A stretch of DNA of 64,000 bases from Sediminibacterium sp. FEMGT703S (GTDB taxonomy: Bacteria; Bacteroidota; Bacteroidia; Chitinophagales; Chitinophagaceae): positions 496,001-560,000 of the forward strand of contig PGCO01000002.1 of assembly GCA_002786355.1 (NCBI GenBank), read 5' to 3'. Positions within the stretch are counted from its first letter, which is position 1. Each line of letters starts with the position of its first letter. The position numbers were made by a program, and so were the translations under genes. The notes beneath the pieces are model-generated. The model was given only the letters and a program-made list of their open reading frames with translations. It had not been told where the DNA came from and ran no database searches. This document shows positions 15,434 through 24,762 of this stretch, piece after piece.

Positions 15434-16717
15434 TTAAATCACAAACCCATCAGGTAATATCGCGGTCTTTTTTACCACAATAATTCCATCTTTTACGGTG
15501 TACAACGGGTGGTCAGTATTAGCCAAATGGCTGCCGCCATTAATTCTTACATCGTTGCCTATTCTACAGTTTTTATCTATAATGGCGTCTTTAATATAAC
15601 AGCGCTCTCCTATTCCAATTTTAGGAAGTCCTTTGCTGGTATTTGATTCCATTTCTTCAAGGGTTTCATAATAGTCGTTACCCATGATATAAGTGCTTAC
15701 GATGGTGGTACCATGTCCAATTCTTGAGCGGATACCTACCACACTTTGCTCTATTCTACTTGCATGAATAATTGATCCTTCAGCAATGATTGTTTTCTCT
15801 AAAGTAGTACCACTTATTTTTGCAGGAGGCAACATTCTTGCTCTACTGTAAACTGTTTTATTGTTATCAAATAAGTTAAAAAGAGGTACTTCTTGTGTTA
15901 AAGCAAGGTTAGCTTCATAAAAAGAATAGATATTACCGATATCGGTCCAATAACCATCGTACTGGAAGCTGGATACTTTGTAATTCTCAATTGAATCAGG
16001 AAGAATTTCTTTACCGAAGTCTGTTGCATTTGGATGGGCTTCATTCAATAATTTATCTAGGATTTTTTTATTGAAAATATAGATACCCATTGAAGCCAAA
16101 TAATTTCTACCCTGCCCTTGCATTTCTGAACCAGTATCACTTACCCATTCTGGTAAGACTTCTTTTTTAGGCTTTTCTATAAATGAAGTAATTACATTCT
16201 CGTCATTGGTTTTTAAAATGCCAAATTCAGGAGCGTCTCTATCATCCACTGGAATGGTAGCAATAGAGATATCGGTATTACTGCTAATATGATTTTTAAG
16301 CATATCGCCAAAGTCCATCTGATATAATTGATCCCCACTTAAAATCAAAATATGATCGTACTCTAAATTAGAAATATGCCTTAATGATTGTCTTACCGCA
16401 TCCGCTGTTCCCTGAAACCATCCTGGGTTATCGGGTGTTTGTTCTGCAGCCAATATGTCTACAAAACCAGTACTAAAAGCACTAAAATGATAAGTGTTTT
16501 TGATATGCTTATTTAAGGAAGCAGAGTTGAACTGCGTTAAAACAAACATTCGGTTGATGCCGCTGTTGATACAGTTACTAATTGGAATATCCACCAAACG
16601 ATATTTACCTGCAATAGGTACAGCTGGCTTGGATCTGCTAGCGGTTAGTGGAAAAAGTCGCGTACCTGCTCCCCCCCCCAATATTACTGCCAAAACGGAT
16701 TGCGAAAATGTTTTCAT
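15434..16717 (-). CDS. glgC: Glucose-1-phosphate adenylyltransferase
   Basis: This 427-residue enzyme makes ADP-glucose from ATP and glucose-1-phosphate, the first committed step of glycogen synthesis. It shows the nucleotidyltransferase loop VILGGGAGTRLFPLT (about residues 11-25), SKPAVPIAGKYRLVDIPISN, IEKPKK in the sugar-phosphate region and a C-terminal left-handed beta-helix with IIDKNCRIG. It is cotranscribed after glgA (42-base gap). Length is normal. An oddity: the three Gly codons of the catalytic loop are GGG GGG GGA, giving a run of nine G at 16671-16679 in a low-GC genome. Slippage there would frameshift the gene near its start. Confidence 0.96.
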   Translation of the reverse strand: MKTFSQSVLAVILGGGAGTRLFPLTASRSKPAVPIAGKYRLVDIPISNCINSGINRMFVLTQFNSASLNKHIKNTYHFSAFSTGFVDILAAEQTPDNPGWFQGTADAVRQSLRHISNLEYDHILILSGDQLYQMDFGDMLKNHISSNTDISIATIPVDDRDAPEFGILKTNDENVITSFIEKPKKEVLPEWVSDTGSEMQGQGRNYLASMGIYIFNKKILDKLLNEAHPNATDFGKEILPDSIENYKVSSFQYDGYWTDIGNIYSFYEANLALTQEVPLFNLFDNNKTVYSRARMLPPAKISGTTLEKTIIAEGSIIHASRIEQSVVGIRSRIGHGTTIVSTYIMGNDYYETLEEMESNTSKGLPKIGIGERCYIKDAIIDKNCRIGNDVRINGGSHLANTDHPLYTVKDGIIVVKKTAILPDGFVI

Positions 16718-16759
16718 ATTAATGATTGCTTATTTGATATTGATTTGAAATTAACTTAT

Positions 16760-18175
16760 TTATTTTAAACTTTGATAAACTTGTCTATACTCAGACACTG
16801 TACTCTCCCAACTATGATCTATCTGCATCATATGCTTGCGCATCCACTCCATATGTTTTTTGTCTTGGTAAACAGCAACTCCTCTACCAATAGAATAAGC
16901 CAAATCATCAATGGTGGCGTTGTTAAATCGAATCCCAAACCCATCTGTATCGCCCATATCAGTAACCGTATCTTTTAGGCCGCCAGTACTTCTTACAACA
17001 GGCACTGTGCCATAGCGCATGGCATACATTTGATTGAGTCCACAAGGTTCTACCCTACTTGGCATTAACAAGAAATCTGCACCAGCATAAATCAAATGGC
17101 TTAATTGTTCGTTGTAACCTATATAAGCATTGTAAATGCCTTTGTACTCATTGGTCATTTGTTGCAATTCCCACTCAATGCTTGTTTCTCCACTCCCTAA
17201 AATTAAAAAACAGGCGTTTCCCTGGGTTTGATAAATAGCAGTTCTAATTGCATCAGGTAAAATATCTGCAGCTTTTTCTCCCACTAATCTGCCGATGAAA
17301 ACAAATAATGGCTTGGTTATATCTAATCCAAATTGATCACAGAGAATTTGCTTGTTTTGCTCTTTGCCCTTGGTAACTGTTTTTGCGGTGAATCGATTTT
17401 CAATATAAGTATCGGTAGAAGGGTTCCAAACTTCATTGTCAATGCCATTTAAAATACCAATGCATTTTCCTCTCTCAAATTCAAATAAAGCCTCTAAACC
17501 ATTGGCATTCTCTCGTAGCTCATCCATATAACTCCAGCTAACAGTAGTTACTTTATCGGCACATTTTACGCCAGATGCAAGGGGATTAATATTGCCTGCC
17601 CAATCGAGCATACCGCGTTTCCATAAGTCCCACCGTGGTATATAGCCACTTTTATCCCAACCCATCCAACCCTGGTACTGTCCATTGTGGATAGTCACTA
17701 CGGTTGATACTGAAGCCAAGTGCTGAAAACTATAACAGTACTTCATCATAAATGGAATCAAAGCAGTATGGTGATCGTGACAATGTACAACATCAGGTTG
17801 ATGCTCCCAGCTACTGATCCAGCTAACTACAGCAATTTGGAAAGCAGTAAAACGTTCTGCGTCGTCGTCGTAACCGTAAATTTTTTGACGATCTAATAAT
17901 CCATTGATATCAATTAAAAAGAGATCGAACCCTAGTTTATTGGTTGGTTCCTTTATTACCGTAAAGTCAAAATACCAATTACCTAAATTAGCACTCCCCT
18001 TAAAATCTACCGTCCACTCATTTTCATACAAGAACTTGGTTCTATACATGGGCATAATTACTTTGGCGATATCCCCCGACTTGCATTGATATTTTGGTAA
18101 TGCACCAACCACATCCCCCAATCCCCCTGCTTTGGCAACTGGATAACATTCTGCGCTAACATGTATAATTTCCAT
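16760..18175 (-). CDS. glgA: Glycogen synthase (GT5)
   Basis: This 471-residue GT-B glycosyltransferase transfers glucose from ADP-glucose to a growing alpha-1,4-glucan. The N-terminal half carries the ADP-glucose motif AKAGGLGDVVGALPK (about 14-28) and HCHDHHTALIP, and the C-terminal half has FIGRLVGEKAADILPDAI, SRVEPCGLNQMYAMRYG and RSTGGLKDTV. It is therefore full length, unlike the GT5-like gene near 40.6 kb. It is first in a two-gene operon with glgC. The upstream region is shared with a divergent sugar importer at 18300. No branching enzyme or phosphorylase is in the window. Confidence 0.96.
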   Translation of the reverse strand: MEIIHVSAECYPVAKAGGLGDVVGALPKYQCKSGDIAKVIMPMYRTKFLYENEWTVDFKGSANLGNWYFDFTVIKEPTNKLGFDLFLIDINGLLDRQKIYGYDDDAERFTAFQIAVVSWISSWEHQPDVVHCHDHHTALIPFMMKYCYSFQHLASVSTVVTIHNGQYQGWMGWDKSGYIPRWDLWKRGMLDWAGNINPLASGVKCADKVTTVSWSYMDELRENANGLEALFEFERGKCIGILNGIDNEVWNPSTDTYIENRFTAKTVTKGKEQNKQILCDQFGLDITKPLFVFIGRLVGEKAADILPDAIRTAIYQTQGNACFLILGSGETSIEWELQQMTNEYKGIYNAYIGYNEQLSHLIYAGADFLLMPSRVEPCGLNQMYAMRYGTVPVVRSTGGLKDTVTDMGDTDGFGIRFNNATIDDLAYSIGRGVAVYQDKKHMEWMRKHMMQIDHSWESTVSEYRQVYQSLK

Positions 18176-18299
18176 AAGAAAGAATTAAATCTTCAATTTT
18201 CAAGATAACCAATAAAGCGATTCCATCAAATTACCATTTAAAATTTTTCCTTCAACCATTTATTCCTATTTTCCATTCCTATAAAAACGAACGATTGAT

Positions 18300-19907
18300 A
18301 TGAGTCAGACCAAACAACCCACCAATACTGGTGCATTAGCCACCCTCGTAATTGTATTTTTTTTCTGGGGATTTATTGCTGCTTCAAACAGTATATTCAT
18401 TCCATTCGCAAAGAATCATTTCCAGCTTAATCAATTTGAATCACAATTGATAGGTTCTGCATTTTATGGAGCTTACTTTATAGGTTCTTTGATTTTATTT
18501 ATTTTGTCGAATTTATTTGGGTATGATATCTTAAATAAAATAGGATATAAAAAAGGAATCATTTATGGCTTAGGCATTTCAGTTGTAGGGGCTTTATTGA
18601 TTATACCCTCTGCCAATGCTAATTCTTTCCCTGCGATTCTGGGATCATTTTTTATAGTAGCACTAGGATTTTCTCTGCAGCAAACATCTGCGCAACCATT
18701 TGCCATTACATTAGGGGATCCTTCTACAGGTTCGCATAGATTGAATTTAGCAGGCGGTATTAATTCGCTAGGAACCACACTAGGACCCATTATCGTAAGT
18801 TTCTTTTTATTTGGATCGGTAGGTAATGCAAATACAGAAGTGACTGTAACGAATATCAATACATTGTATTTAATAGTAGCTGCCGTTTTTGCCGCAGTAG
18901 CTTTATTCTTTGCTTTTTCAAAATTACCTGAAGGCAAAAATGATGAGAAATTTGAGAAAGCAAATAAGGCAGCTTCTTCTTTATTAATGATGACTTTTTT
19001 AATTGGCATCATCATTATAGTTGGACAATTTACAGAAGTGCCTAAACTAACTTTGTTATTACTTTCTTTGATTTCAGTAGTAGGTATTTTATTTTATTCT
19101 AATAACCAAGCCATTAAAAATCCAACTGGTTGGGGTGCAATGAAATACCAACAATTGATTTATGGTATGATTGGGATTTTTGTTTATGTAGGTGTGGAAG
19201 TAACCATCGACAATAACTTTGGAGCTTTGCTTAAAATTCCAGGATACTTAACAGATGCGGGTTTAGAAGAAAGTCAAATTTCTAAATATGTTTCATTGTA
19301 TTGGGGAAGTTTAATGATTGGTAGATGGACTGGTGCCATTGGTGTATTTAATTTGAAGGGCATGAGCAAAACCATTGCCACCATCGTTGTTCCATTTTTT
19401 GCTTTTGGTGTAGTGCTTTATGTAAATAATTTATATGGAAGCGATGTATCCGATTTATTTGGATATGCAGTATACATTGCTTTAGCAATAGCAGCATTCT
19501 TTTATGGACAAGAGAAACCTGTTAAAACTTTAATAGCCGTTTCTACATTGGCTACTGCAGCTATGTTGATTGGGGTATTTACCAATGGATTAATTTCCGT
19601 TTATTCTTTCATGGCTGGAGGACTTTGTTGTTCAGTAATGTGGCCTTGCATATTTTCTTTGGGTGTAGGTGGATTAGGAAAATATACCAGCCAGGGTTCT
19701 GCTTTTTTAATCATGATGATTTTAGGAGGCGCTATCATTCCACCATTACAAGGTGCGATTGGAGACCTTTCTGCAGTAGGCATGCACCAATCTTATTTAT
19801 TAGCAGCTGCTTGTTTTGCGTTTTTAATTTACCTAGCAATCAAAATGAAAAATGTGTTAAAAGCACAAGGCTTAGATTTTGATGCACAAGTTGGTGGCGG
19901 ACATTAA
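18300..19907 (+). CDS. FucP/GluP-like sugar MFS transporter (FHS family)
   Basis: This 535-residue inner-membrane transporter has twelve or more helices. The region GFSLQQTSAQPFAITLGDP...RLNLAGGINSLGTTLGP (about 120-165) corresponds to the conserved fucose/glucose-galactose permease segment NP...LGP...RLNLAQ.FNSLGT. It is longer than the classical 410-440 residues, with added hydrophobic stretches around residues 225-265. A glucose- or galactose-type sugar with protons is the likely substrate; which sugar is not decided by sequence. A ROK-family kinase begins 19 bases downstream and probably phosphorylates the imported sugar. The gene is divergent from glgA with 124 bases between, in which I see no convincing -33/-7 pair. 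Confidence 0.87.
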   Translation: MSQTKQPTNTGALATLVIVFFFWGFIAASNSIFIPFAKNHFQLNQFESQLIGSAFYGAYFIGSLILFILSNLFGYDILNKIGYKKGIIYGLGISVVGALLIIPSANANSFPAILGSFFIVALGFSLQQTSAQPFAITLGDPSTGSHRLNLAGGINSLGTTLGPIIVSFFLFGSVGNANTEVTVTNINTLYLIVAAVFAAVALFFAFSKLPEGKNDEKFEKANKAASSLLMMTFLIGIIIIVGQFTEVPKLTLLLLSLISVVGILFYSNNQAIKNPTGWGAMKYQQLIYGMIGIFVYVGVEVTIDNNFGALLKIPGYLTDAGLEESQISKYVSLYWGSLMIGRWTGAIGVFNLKGMSKTIATIVVPFFAFGVVLYVNNLYGSDVSDLFGYAVYIALAIAAFFYGQEKPVKTLIAVSTLATAAMLIGVFTNGLISVYSFMAGGLCCSVMWPCIFSLGVGGLGKYTSQGSAFLIMMILGGAIIPPLQGAIGDLSAVGMHQSYLLAAACFAFLIYLAIKMKNVLKAQGLDFDAQVGGGH

Positions 19908-19926
19908 TCATTTGAAAGAACTCTAT

Positions 19927-20922
19927 ATGAATAGTAAAAAAGACAACAGAACTGGCTCTACTGCAATGGAGCAGTTGGCAGTAGGCATTGATATTGGTGG
20001 TACCGGAACCAAATATGGAATTGTTGATAGAGTAGGGAATTTATTGTTCTCTGGCGAAATGAGTACCCGTAATCACACTGAAGTGATGCCGTATATTGAA
20101 GAACTTTATCAGAATATTGCTCCTTTGATTGAGCAAGCTGGTGGGCGAGGTAGAATAAAGGGAATTGGTATTGGAGCACCCAATGGCAACTACTATAAAA
20201 ACACCATTGAATACGCTGCCAATTTACCCTGGAAAGGGATCATTCCTTTTGGCAAAATGGTAGAAGATACTTTTAAACTACCTGTTGTTTTAACCAACGA
20301 CGCCAATGCTGCTGCATTGGGAGAAATGATGTATGGAGCAGCACAAGACATGAACGATTTTATCATGATTACACTTGGAACGGGTGTTGGTAGTGGCATT
20401 GTAGCCAATGGTAAATTAATTTATGGGCATGATGGTTTTGCTGGTGAATTAGGACATACTATTATCATACCAGATGGAAGACTACACGATGGAACGGGTA
20501 AAAGAGGTTCTTTAGAAAGTTATGCTTCTGCTACGGGTGTTAGATTAAATGCCCTTGAGTTCTTAGAAAAAAGCAACAAACCCAGTTTATTAAGAGCAAT
20601 TCCTATTGAGCAAATAGATTCTAAAAAAGTACATGAAGCGGCTTTAGAAGGCGATGAATTGGCTAAGGAAATATTTGATTATACAGGTAAGATATTAGGA
20701 ATGGCATTGGCTAATTTTGTAATGTTCTCTAGCCCTGAAGCCATTATATTATTTGGAGGCTTAACCAAAGCTGGAGACTTTATTTTAAAGCCGACTCGTG
20801 AACATATGGAAGCCAACCTAATTAAAGTGTTTGAGAATAAAGTGAAAATATTGGTAAGCCATTTAAAAGAATCAGATGCTGCTATTTTAGGAGCGTCTGC
20901 GCTTGTTTGGGAGATGAAATAA
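19927..20922 (+). CDS. ROK family sugar kinase (probable glucokinase)
   Basis: This 331-residue cytosolic kinase has the ATP-binding start VGIDIGGTGTKYGIVD (about 14-29), the catalytic Asp in LTNDANAAALGE, and GTGVGSGIV. Bacterial ROK glucokinases turn glucose into glucose-6-phosphate. In most ROK proteins a CxCGxxGCxE zinc motif follows the GELGH segment; here the position reads HDGTGKRGSLES, with no Cys, so the zinc site is lost while ELGH and the Glu remain. I start at ATG 19927 (MNSKKDNRTG); an upstream ATG would overlap the transporter gene by 29 bases. Its last 41 bases overlap the convergent gene at 20882-21850, and its terminator lies inside that gene. Confidence 0.88.
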   Translation: MNSKKDNRTGSTAMEQLAVGIDIGGTGTKYGIVDRVGNLLFSGEMSTRNHTEVMPYIEELYQNIAPLIEQAGGRGRIKGIGIGAPNGNYYKNTIEYAANLPWKGIIPFGKMVEDTFKLPVVLTNDANAAALGEMMYGAAQDMNDFIMITLGTGVGSGIVANGKLIYGHDGFAGELGHTIIIPDGRLHDGTGKRGSLESYASATGVRLNALEFLEKSNKPSLLRAIPIEQIDSKKVHEAALEGDELAKEIFDYTGKILGMALANFVMFSSPEAIILFGGLTKAGDFILKPTREHMEANLIKVFENKVKILVSHLKESDAAILGASALVWEMK

Positions 20923-21850
20923 TAAATACAGCTGGAACCGGGCGTTGCCCGGTTTTATCGCTGGATTTGATGGTTTCTTTCCCATTTACCAGCATGGTAC
21001 TACTTCCACCTCCATCTAAATTCAATGCTTCTACACAACCTGCAGAAAGCATCAATTGGGCTAACTGAGTAAGGCTTGCTCCCTCTGCAATACCTGGATT
21101 TCTACCTTCTACTACCATAACAATTAAATGCCCATCGGCTGTATATCCCATTGCAGTTCTTGGATGCTTATCATTGATTTGTTTACCTGCAAAACGTTGC
21201 TCTTCGTTATTCGAAATTTGGATTTTACCATCCTGAATTAATACGGGTCCTCCAGCTACTGCCGTTTGCATTTTCCATTTTTTAAATTTTGCAGTTGCAG
21301 GTAATTGAGTTGGAGTTAATACAGCATTACTGTCTTTAAAATGGGGAACAGCAATTTGAGAAGCCAATGGAAATCTAGAAGCGCTATCTGTAAATAACCA
21401 AGCAATGTCTGCCTCTCTATTTTTACGAATACCTATTGCCCCCGAAAAGGAATGACGATAAGTAAATGTATCTTTTCCTCTACCCGCAATATTGTGCAAA
21501 TTATATGCAAGGAGTTGGCCTTTGTTTACAACTGCATTAAGATTACGATTTTGTACAAACTCAAAAAAGGTTGTGTTCACTACTAATATTGGGGCATTAT
21601 TTTGTTCATGATATTCAGAAGGAGTATATCGCTTTCCATTACCAATAGCAACTGAAAAATCCAAGGCCCTTTCTTTTAAAGGCGCTATTAAAAAATAAGC
21701 TTTATTGGGTTTGCCATCTAAAGAATCATTTGAATAAAATAAATGAACTTTATTGGGCAATGGACCATATAAACTATCTATATTTTTCCAGTTAAATTGC
21801 CCTAGAACAAATAGTGGAGTTAAACATAATAAACCTAAAAACTTATGCAT
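20882..21850 (-). CDS. Exported phosphodiester glycosidase family protein (NAGPA/DUF2233)
   Basis: This 322-residue protein starts with a signal peptide ([18 protein letters not shown]). The C-terminal half has the family blocks [34 protein letters not shown] and [17 protein letters not shown], which belong to the domain of N-acetylglucosamine-1-phosphodiester alpha-N-acetylglucosaminidase. The bacterial members act on phosphodiester-linked sugars in envelope polymers or on unknown substrates; the target here is unknown. It starts within the lipA 3' end (eight-base overlap) and so is probably expressed from the lipA transcript. The 3' end overlaps the ROK gene by 41 bases. Confidence 0.88.
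   Translation of the reverse strand: MHKFLGLLCLTPLFVLGQFNWKNIDSLYGPLPNKVHLFYSNDSLDGKPNKAYFLIAPLKERALDFSVAIGNGKRYTPSEYHEQNNAPILVVNTTFFEFVQNRNLNAVVNKGQLLAYNLHNIAGRGKDTFTYRHSFSGAIGIRKNREADIAWLFTDSASRFPLASQIAVPHFKDSNAVLTPTQLPATAKFKKWKMQTAVAGGPVLIQDGKIQISNNEEQRFAGKQINDKHPRTAMGYTADGHLIVMVVEGRNPGIAEGASLTQLAQLMLSAGCVEALNLDGGGSSTMLVNGKETIKSSDKTGQRPVPAVFIISSPKQAQTLLK
20936..20956 (+). terminator. Intrinsic terminator of the ROK kinase gene, inside the opposing CDS
   Basis: AACCGGGC pairs perfectly with GCCCGGTT around a GTT loop, and T20953-20956 follows, 14 bases after the ROK stop codon. The hairpin lies wholly within the 3' coding part of the minus-strand glycosidase gene. It has no T-run on the minus strand, so it acts on plus transcripts only. 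Confidence 0.75.
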
Positions 21851-22790
21851 GCATGGCTTTTTCCATCTTCCACTTATTTACTCCATACCCGGGAATAACG
21901 TGTTTTTCACTATGGTAAGAAGACCTAACCAATGGACCACTTTCAACATAATCGAACCCGATGCTGTAGCCTATTTCTCTTAATTCGGCAAACTCATCAG
22001 GATGTACAAATCGTTGAACGGGTAAATGTTTTTTAGTTGGTTGCAAATACTGCCCTAAGGTGATGACATCAGTGCCAACAGCAACAAGGTCTTTCATGGT
22101 TTGCACCACTTCTTCTTTGGCTTCACCCAAGCCCAACATGATCCCAGTTTTAGTGCGCATTCCACCCTTCTTCAAGGTTTCAAGCACTTCTAAACTTCTT
22201 CTGTACTTAGCCTGAATTCTCACTTGCTTAGTGATGCGTTCAACCGTTTCCATATTGTGGCTCACTACTTCAGGAGCGGCATCAATAATGCGTTGAATCT
22301 GATCTTTAAACCCTCTAAAATCAGGTATTAGTGTTTCTAATGTAGTTGTAGGATTAAGGGTTTTTACTGCTTTGATGGTATTGTACCAAATTATAGAACC
22401 CCCATCTTTTAATTCATCTCTGTCTACACTGGTTATTACAGCATGCTTTACTTTCATTAAGTGAATGGCTTCAGCAACCCTTTGTGGTTCATCAAAATCA
22501 ACGGCTAAAGGGCGTCCAGTTGCTACTGCGCAAAATCCACAACTCCGGGTACAAATATTGCCAAGAATCATGAAGGTAGCTGTACCCTCACCCCAACATT
22601 CACCCATATTTGGACAATTTCCACTTTCACAAATGGTATGTAGTTTATGCTTATCTACTAAACCTCTAACGTGCTTATAGCTCTCTCCAATAGGGAGTTT
22701 TACCCTTAACCAATTGGGCTTCTTTAAAGGAGTGTCAGCCGTGGTAATGGTATCGATAGGTATCTTGGGTACTACAGGTAATTCTTGCAT
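21843..22790 (-). CDS. lipA: Lipoyl synthase
   Basis: This 315-residue radical SAM enzyme inserts two sulfurs into octanoyl-protein to make lipoyl groups for pyruvate and 2-oxoglutarate dehydrogenases. Both clusters are complete: the auxiliary cluster Cys54, Cys59, Cys65 ([12 protein letters not shown]) and the SAM cluster Cys80, Cys84, Cys87 (CTRSCGFC). The C-terminal RSSYHS motif, whose Ser ligates the auxiliary cluster, is present near residue 288. No lipB neighbour is visible. Length and motifs are standard. It is upstream of, and overlaps, the phosphodiester glycosidase gene. Confidence 0.97.
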   Translation of the reverse strand: MQELPVVPKIPIDTITTADTPLKKPNWLRVKLPIGESYKHVRGLVDKHKLHTICESGNCPNMGECWGEGTATFMILGNICTRSCGFCAVATGRPLAVDFDEPQRVAEAIHLMKVKHAVITSVDRDELKDGGSIIWYNTIKAVKTLNPTTTLETLIPDFRGFKDQIQRIIDAAPEVVSHNMETVERITKQVRIQAKYRRSLEVLETLKKGGMRTKTGIMLGLGEAKEEVVQTMKDLVAVGTDVITLGQYLQPTKKHLPVQRFVHPDEFAELREIGYSIGFDYVESGPLVRSSYHSEKHVIPGYGVNKWKMEKAMHA

Positions 22791-22822
22791 GCGCTACAAT
22801 TCTAAATTGAATACAAAATTAA

Positions 22823-23653
22823 CTACTTTCTTCTACCAAAAGTGAATGCAGCATAGGCATTAAAGAAGAAGTTTTTTTCCTCATTTAGTAAAAGAATGGG
22901 CATTTTTTGTGAATAATAAGCCGCATTCACACCTACTTCAATTGCAGATAGTAATTCGTTGTATCTACCATAGTCGAATCGAAGTGCTAGTTTAGCATGC
23001 GCGCCAGGAACAAATTTCATTTCACCAAACCCCTTAAATAAACCGCCCTTGCCTAAAATTCCACTGGGGTCTAAAAAAGTAGATTCATTGGTTCCATCAT
23101 ATTTTATTTGTTCTGTTACACCGGTTTGTTGGTTTTGTACTTCTAAATAATAGGGTTTCAATAATCCAGCGGTAACGCCACCCCCATAAATAGCTGAAAC
23201 AGCTATTCCATTTTTATTCCCTTTGCCTCCTATTAATTTTTGTTGCCCAAAACCAAGGTTGAGATAGTAAAAATTATTTTGCTTCCCATAGATATAATTG
23301 GAAATTAAAATAAATCCTCCTGAAGAAGACAAAGTTGGAATGCGTTCTTCCTTGGGATGCTTTCGCTCTCCCAACTCTAACCACATGATATTGGTAGTGG
23401 TGATGGTTTTATATTTTCCTTTTTCAAATTTCACCCCCCATCCATCTGTATTCAAATTAATACTAAAAGCATTTTGCTTATTAAAAATAAGCGCGCCCTC
23501 TTCCTCTTGTTTTATCAACTGATTGATTTTCTCTTTTCGCTCTTCTTTCTTTTGCGCACGCTGCATTGCAGCTTCAGAAGGCTGTTTTTTCTGAGCTATT
23601 AAACCTGTTCCCGATAAAAGGAAAATCACAAAAAATAGTTTCTTCACTTCCAT
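22823..23653 (-). CDS. Exported protein, probable small outer-membrane beta-barrel
   Basis: I do not recognise a named family. The 276-residue protein has a signal peptide ending near GLIAQ, then a charged coiled segment rich in Lys, Glu and Gln (about 22-50). About 200 residues of alternating, Gly- and aromatic-rich sequence follow that look like beta strands (FILISNYIYG, NNFYYLNLGFGQQ, LRFDYGRYNELLSAIEVGVNAAYYSQ). It ends FTFGRRK after strand FFFNAYAAF, as barrels of this type do. It is 32 bases upstream of lipA and might share its transcript. Function unknown; outer-membrane location is inferred from composition. Confidence 0.6.
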   Translation of the reverse strand: MEVKKLFFVIFLLSGTGLIAQKKQPSEAAMQRAQKKEERKEKINQLIKQEEEGALIFNKQNAFSINLNTDGWGVKFEKGKYKTITTTNIMWLELGERKHPKEERIPTLSSSGGFILISNYIYGKQNNFYYLNLGFGQQKLIGGKGNKNGIAVSAIYGGGVTAGLLKPYYLEVQNQQTGVTEQIKYDGTNESTFLDPSGILGKGGLFKGFGEMKFVPGAHAKLALRFDYGRYNELLSAIEVGVNAAYYSQKMPILLLNEEKNFFFNAYAAFTFGRRK

Positions 23654-23692
23654 TTGATTTGTTATAGGTAAATTTAAAGCAAAATTGATGCA

Positions 23693-24103
23693 ATGACTTC
23701 ACAAATTATTTACACCAGTGATCTTAGAACTACCGCCACCCATTTACAAAGTGGATCTGCCATAGAAACCGATGCCCCAACCGATAACAAGGGTAAAGGC
23801 GAAAGGTTTTCTCCCACTGATTTAGTTGCAACCGCTTTAGCTTCTTGTATGATTACCACAATGGGAATCAAAGCCCAATCTATGGACAATATTGTACTAG
23901 ATGGAACTAAAGCCGATGTAACTAAAGTCATGTTTAGCGATCCAAGAAGAATCGGTAAAATAATTATTCATATACAATTTCCAGCATCACTTAGCCATTT
24001 AAGTGATAAAGAAAAAGCAATCCTCGAAAATACTGCAAGAACCTGCCCAGTTGAAAGAACACTTCATCCAGACGTTGAGCTAGACTTACAGTTCAACTGG
24101 TAA
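23693..24103 (+). CDS. OsmC family protein
   Basis: This 136-residue protein has the OsmC fold pattern: PTDLVATALASCMITTMGIKAQ (about residues 42-63) with the first redox Cys53, and ARTCPVERTLHPDVEL (about 116-131) with the second Cys119. OsmC/Ohr proteins reduce organic hydroperoxides with these two Cys, though many members have no tested activity. It stands alone, divergent from the exported protein gene and convergent with maf. The start ATG at 23693 gives a normal family length. Confidence 0.9.
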   Translation: MTSQIIYTSDLRTTATHLQSGSAIETDAPTDNKGKGERFSPTDLVATALASCMITTMGIKAQSMDNIVLDGTKADVTKVMFSDPRRIGKIIIHIQFPASLSHLSDKEKAILENTARTCPVERTLHPDVELDLQFNW

Positions 24104-24157
24104 AAGATACTAGCAATACTTAAATTGCTGCCCCATTTTAAAGAGCTGATTATTTAG

Positions 24158-24757
24158 CTAACCTACCAACTCGTCCAGGGTGGTTAATTCACGAACCACC
24201 CTGCTAACGGGCAAACCCATTACATTGTAAAAATCTCCTGTTATAGCCGCAATACCAATGACTCCTATCCATTCTTGAATGGCATATGCACCCGCTTTAT
24301 CATAGGGTTGATAATGGTCTACATAGTATTCAATTTGCTGCATAGTCAAGGGATGAAATTGCACATGTGTTGTTTCTGAGAAAGCAACTTCTTTTTCATT
24401 CAATAAAATAACTACCCCCGTAATTACTCGATGAGCTTTACCAGATAATTTTTGCAGCATTGAAATAGCTTCAGCTTTATTCGATGGCTTATTGATGATT
24501 TCCTTTTCTAAAACAACTACCGTATCTGCAGCTAATAAAATAATATTCTCTACTTGCTCTTGTGATGCAATAAGCTTGTTTTTTACAGCAAATGCTTTTG
24601 TTCTTGCAATATGAATGGGAATATTCTCTGCTTCCATATTGTTATCAAAACTTTCATCGGTAGAGGCTACCACAACTTTGAAAGCAACTTCTGCCCACTC
24701 TAACAAAGTTTTCCTACGTGGGCTTTGAGAAGCAAGAATAACGGGTGTTTTAATCAT
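24158..24757 (-). CDS. maf: Maf family nucleotide pyrophosphatase
   Basis: This 199-residue protein begins with the Maf signature LASQSPRRKTLLEW (about 8-21) and has AADTVVV (about 75-81) and KAGAYAIQEW (about 154-163), all conserved. Maf proteins hydrolyse non-canonical or dTTP/UTP-type nucleotides to monophosphates and slow cell division when overproduced. It is last in a tight minus-strand run that begins with ferredoxin; five bases separate it from the UbiA gene. Which nucleotide subfamily (YhdE or YceF type) is not decided. Confidence 0.93.
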   Translation of the reverse strand: MIKTPVILASQSPRRKTLLEWAEVAFKVVVASTDESFDNNMEAENIPIHIARTKAFAVKNKLIASQEQVENIILLAADTVVVLEKEIINKPSNKAEAISMLQKLSGKAHRVITGVVILLNEKEVAFSETTHVQFHPLTMQQIEYYVDHYQPYDKAGAYAIQEWIGVIGIAAITGDFYNVMGLPVSRVVRELTTLDELVG

Positions 24758-24762
24758 GTTAT

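Noticed and set aside
18563..19015. Minus-strand 150-codon open frame inside the FucP-like transporter
   Set aside because: Shadow of a conserved transporter; no domain, and its composition mirrors the membrane helices.
24104..24157. AGCAAT/ATTGCT hairpin between OsmC and maf as terminator
   Set aside because: Only six pairs and no T-run on either strand.
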